NCBI GenBank assembly: GCA_011763485.2
Contig: JAANSK020264716.1
Location: forward strand, 1-21,806
Reading direction: 5' to 3'
DNA from: Isoetes engelmannii
Lineage: Eukaryota > Streptophyta > Lycopodiopsida > Isoetales > Isoetaceae
Length of the DNA stretch: 21,806 bases
The notes beneath the pieces were generated by a model that had not been told where the DNA came from, did not search any database, and saw nothing but the letters and a program-made list of their open reading frames with translations. Positions 19,583 to 21,806 of this stretch are shown piece by piece (the stretch's first letter is position 1; the number at the start of each line of letters is the position of its first letter). A program made the position numbers and the translations under genes.

Positions 19583-19900
19583 CACGTACTTCCCGTATCG
19601 TTCGTGTATGGTACGTATGCAACGTACAGTACGAGGTAACGTATGATAGCCGATTTAACGTACCAAAAAGTACGTTAAAAGTTGTTGTCTAAAGTACGCA
19701 TATGGTATGTACGGTACCATAAAATACGTATTGTATGTAGTTTAATTTAAAAAAAAAAGAAATATATATATTTTTGGAAAAATAACCATAAAATATGCGT
19801 ACCGTGTCTATAAATTACGTACCACACTTATAACGTATGTATCGAACACGTACGTTAAAAAATTGACCAAAATTTTTTGTTTTTGTCAACATAACCTATA
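19583..19900. mobile_element. TACGT/GTAC-rich foldback-like insert within the LINE
   Basis: LINE protein similarity stops near 19577 on one side and resumes near 19905 on the other (KMVHMDKARLSNLSYTVY on minus). The roughly 300 bases between are saturated with TACGT, GTACG and ACGTA words. The two ends are degenerate inverted partners: GTGTATGGTACGTA at 19604-19617 against TACGTACCACAC at 19816-19827, and CGTAC-words beside CGTATCGTTCG against CGAACACGTACG near 19842. A central A/T block (about 19740-19790) separates the arms. No protein is encoded. A nonautonomous foldback or MITE-like element is the simplest reading; GTGTA at both edges is a possible but weak target duplication. Confidence 0.55.
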
Positions 19901-20860
19901 CACTGTGTATGACAGGTTCGAAAGACGAGCTTTGTCCATATGGACCATCTTCTGGAAATAAATAATATGTCGATCAAGGGCGGTCTTCTGAGGCAAGAAA
20001 CTTATCTTCTATAGTAGAATTTGATATGGGACCGTGGACTTCATTCGCAGTGCCGTGCTAAGAAGGCTTTCTGCACCTGCTCCAAGTGATTTCAGATAGC
20101 AAGGGACATCACCGGACTCTAGACTTCAACCCTGTACAGAAGAACGGGAACCACTAATACCTTGAACAGATGTGACTGATGGCCCCAGTCATAGGTTTTC
20201 GCTCTACAACTGTAGTTTTACATTGCATAGGGCGCTTTCCAGCTGCCAGCACATGCAATCGGATGGACGCATTCCAACACAGTGTAGAAGGGAACTTCAT
20301 TCCCGAATACTTGCAAGTAGGTGTCACTTTTTTCCTCCGGTAAGTGAATGAAGGAGGCCTTGGGCGGCGCGAGGAAGAGATGAGGACCACCTTAGTCTTG
20401 GCTAGATTGATGCGCATATTTGTGGTCTGACGGAATGCTGCCAGGGCATCCAGGTGAGTCTGCATATCCTTCGGAGTGTGAACTGGGAGGTCGACATCAT
20501 CAACATCTATGAGCTACCTAGTGATCTGATGCAGAAGTTGACCCCGCTTCCCCCATTGTCAGCAAGCCAGCTTTGCAACTGGTCAACATAGAGGCCAAAC
20601 AATGTTGGAAACAGAGGGCAGCCATGGCGGACCCCAATACTGCTAGTGAATGGTTTTCCTGCCGGCTGCAATTGGCCTGAATATCTCTCATATAACATGT
20701 ATACCACATTCTGCAAATCTAAAGGGACCTCCCAGTTGTCGCAATCTTGTCCATAGCTTTTCCCGATGCACATTATCAAAAGCCTTGGCGACGTCAACAA
20801 AGCAATAACATAGGTCTTGCCGATGGCTCATGTTGCTTCAACCAAAATCACTTTGGTTCC

Positions 20861-21487
20861 ATCAATGGCACAACTGTGTTCTAGAACATTTCTTTCCTAC
20901 GTTTTCTGTCACAAAATAGGCAAATACACACTCATAAGAAAGTGAAGCCACTTGATGCACCTATGCCTCAAACTGATACTGCTACAAGGACATATATCAA
21001 CTTATATATCTGCTCCACCAACGGAGTAGGGCTGCACCATCATTGACGTCCTATGCTTGAAAGAAAACTCTGTAGACTGAGTTAGGTCTTTCTGATGCTT
21101 GGAAATGTGACTTAAAACTTGAGAGATGCCATCCTAACTTGAGAGAACTTATTGGGCCTAAGCTCGAGAAACTCAAATTCTAGAAGACGTGGCCTAAACA
21201 TGGCTAGCAAAGACTCTAGAAACTCAAGAAGGAGAAGATGGGAATAAATAAGAAGCTCATGAAATAAACCATCTGCTATACAGACTTACCTCAAAGGGTA
21301 TTGACTACAAATGAAAGGTGTCTGGGGTCCCTTTGAATGGATTGGTGCAACCAACAGTGTGAGAAATACCTTATGTAATTTCGTGGACAAACAAGAACGC
21401 AAACGCTCAGGCACTCTAGCATGATGAACAAAACCTGTGGGTGGACGGAAACTCAAACCCCAGACCTAGGGGTGGACATTTTGGAGC
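20861..21487. other. Intergenic stretch, no gene seen
   Basis: No recognisable frame, RNA gene or repeat was found on either strand. Small stutters of AACTTGAGAGA (near 21115-21145) and ACTC(A/T)A-AG words occur. Confidence 0.5.
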
Positions 21488-21676
21488 CTATCTCAAAGAA
21501 TACATGCCACTGCCATCGCCATAAAACACTTTTGGTCTGTGGTGGAGTGGAACTGCGTATGACATGCCTCTAAAGAATGGATGTTCAAGTGCTCTAAAAA
21601 AATGTTTATGTAAATGTGGAGACCAAGCTAGTAGACGAGACAAAGGCCATATCGAAAGGTTTACTATACAAGCCAA
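21488..21676 (-). pseudogene. Weak protein-kinase C-lobe-like scrap
   Basis: The minus frame contains LLAWSPHLHKHFFRALEHPFF, resembling the end of the kinase domain in CMGC kinases. There, a W-(D/S)-P...R-P-T-A-x-x-A-L-x-H-P-F-F segment closes the fold, as in the plant MAK/MHK-like group, and is followed by a Y-x-x-P-L-H-like stretch, here SYAVPLHH. The conserved arginine/proline of the RPT motif is not present and no other kinase subdomain (HRD, DFG, APE) is seen nearby. On minus, an ATTGCAG acceptor-like site precedes it near 21685. It may be an old pseudogene exon or a coincidence. Confidence 0.22.
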
Positions 21677-21806
21677 TAATCCTGCAATCTTACAGAAACA
21701 ACAAAAACTAAGAATTCAACTAAGAACTCCAACGCTCCGCCAGAATGGCACAAGGCGCTCAAAACTATTGAAGAAAAAGAAACTAACTGATTAACTGTGG
21801 CTCACA

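Larger units (their letters stand above)
18838..20860 (-). mobile_element. Degenerate LINE: RT core to 3' tail, split by an insertion
   Basis: Read on minus, from high to low coordinates, the parts lie in the order of a non-LTR retrotransposon ORF2. RT palm motifs come first, CYCFVDVAKAFDNVHREKLW near 20812-20750 and GVRHGCPLFPTLFGLYVDQL near 20620-20565. A decayed active-site block follows near 20520 (VDDVDLP, where YADDV-like is expected), then the NLAKTKVV region at 20410. A post-RT segment (LLYRVEV, QVQKAFLARH) comes next at 20120-20040. After the insert come GLTPLAMGPQHLKACWKDK at about 19575 and a zf-RVT-like block near 19240-19080 (LRIETDRW, then ENECH). The end looks like a (TTGAA)n repeat at 18838-18856 rather than poly-A, so it may belong to another clade than the L1-like copy. 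Several frame changes and stops make it inactive. The endonuclease and ORF1 are missing. Confidence 0.7.

Overview
This is nuclear DNA from a land plant. It has three intron-containing genes with plant-type GT/AG splice sites, a degraded PPR gene, and abundant fragments of LINE-type retrotransposons. The PPR repeats have the wording (GAIEQGR-L-V/I-H, LVDMYTKCGS) that I associate with the large PPR families of ferns and other seedless plants. A fern or fern-like species is therefore my best guess, but this is inference only.

The core is a same-strand array of three paralogues of the plant nucleotide-diphospho-sugar transferase family (DUF271 / pfam03407, GT77-type, At4g15970-like): GT-A (5206-7092), GT-B (13601-15191) and GT-C (16609-18337). 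Each has three exons, a short N-terminal signal anchor, two phase-0 introns at matching positions, a central exon of exactly 372 nt, and a third exon that opens with the DxD codons. All three read as intact and are probably type II Golgi membrane glycosyltransferases. The N-terminal stem has diverged far more than the catalytic part. GT-B and GT-C are only 1.4 kb apart. GT-A and GT-B are separated by 6.5 kb of repeats and debris.

Layout: 1-2255 has no credible gene and may be an LTR-type fossil. 2256-3539 is AT-rich with no gene. 3540-4158 is a 5'-truncated L1-like LINE (minus) with a poly-A tail and a candidate target-site duplication. 4160-5205 is the GT-A upstream region, with a stuttered 45-bp repeat. 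After GT-A come a 64-bp tandem duplication (7971-8098), a 172-bp-period duplication carrying a small ORF-like segment (8641-8973), a nested foldback (9011-9084), a second LINE 3' fragment (10087-10699, minus), a PPR pseudogene (11455-12135, minus) and a possible unassigned exon (12413-12778, minus). After GT-B lies a spacer made of imperfect tandem duplications, and a (TTC)n tract sits in the probable GT-C leader. After GT-C, 18838-20860 is a third, long but broken LINE (minus). It is split by a roughly 300-bp insert full of TACGT/GTAC words that looks like a degenerate foldback element. The last kilobase has only a weak protein-kinase-like scrap.

I saw no rRNA, tRNA, CRISPR array or bacterial-type operon, and nothing that I can defend as an undescribed multi-gene system. 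The most useful material is the young GT77-type gene array and the nested repeat structures around it.
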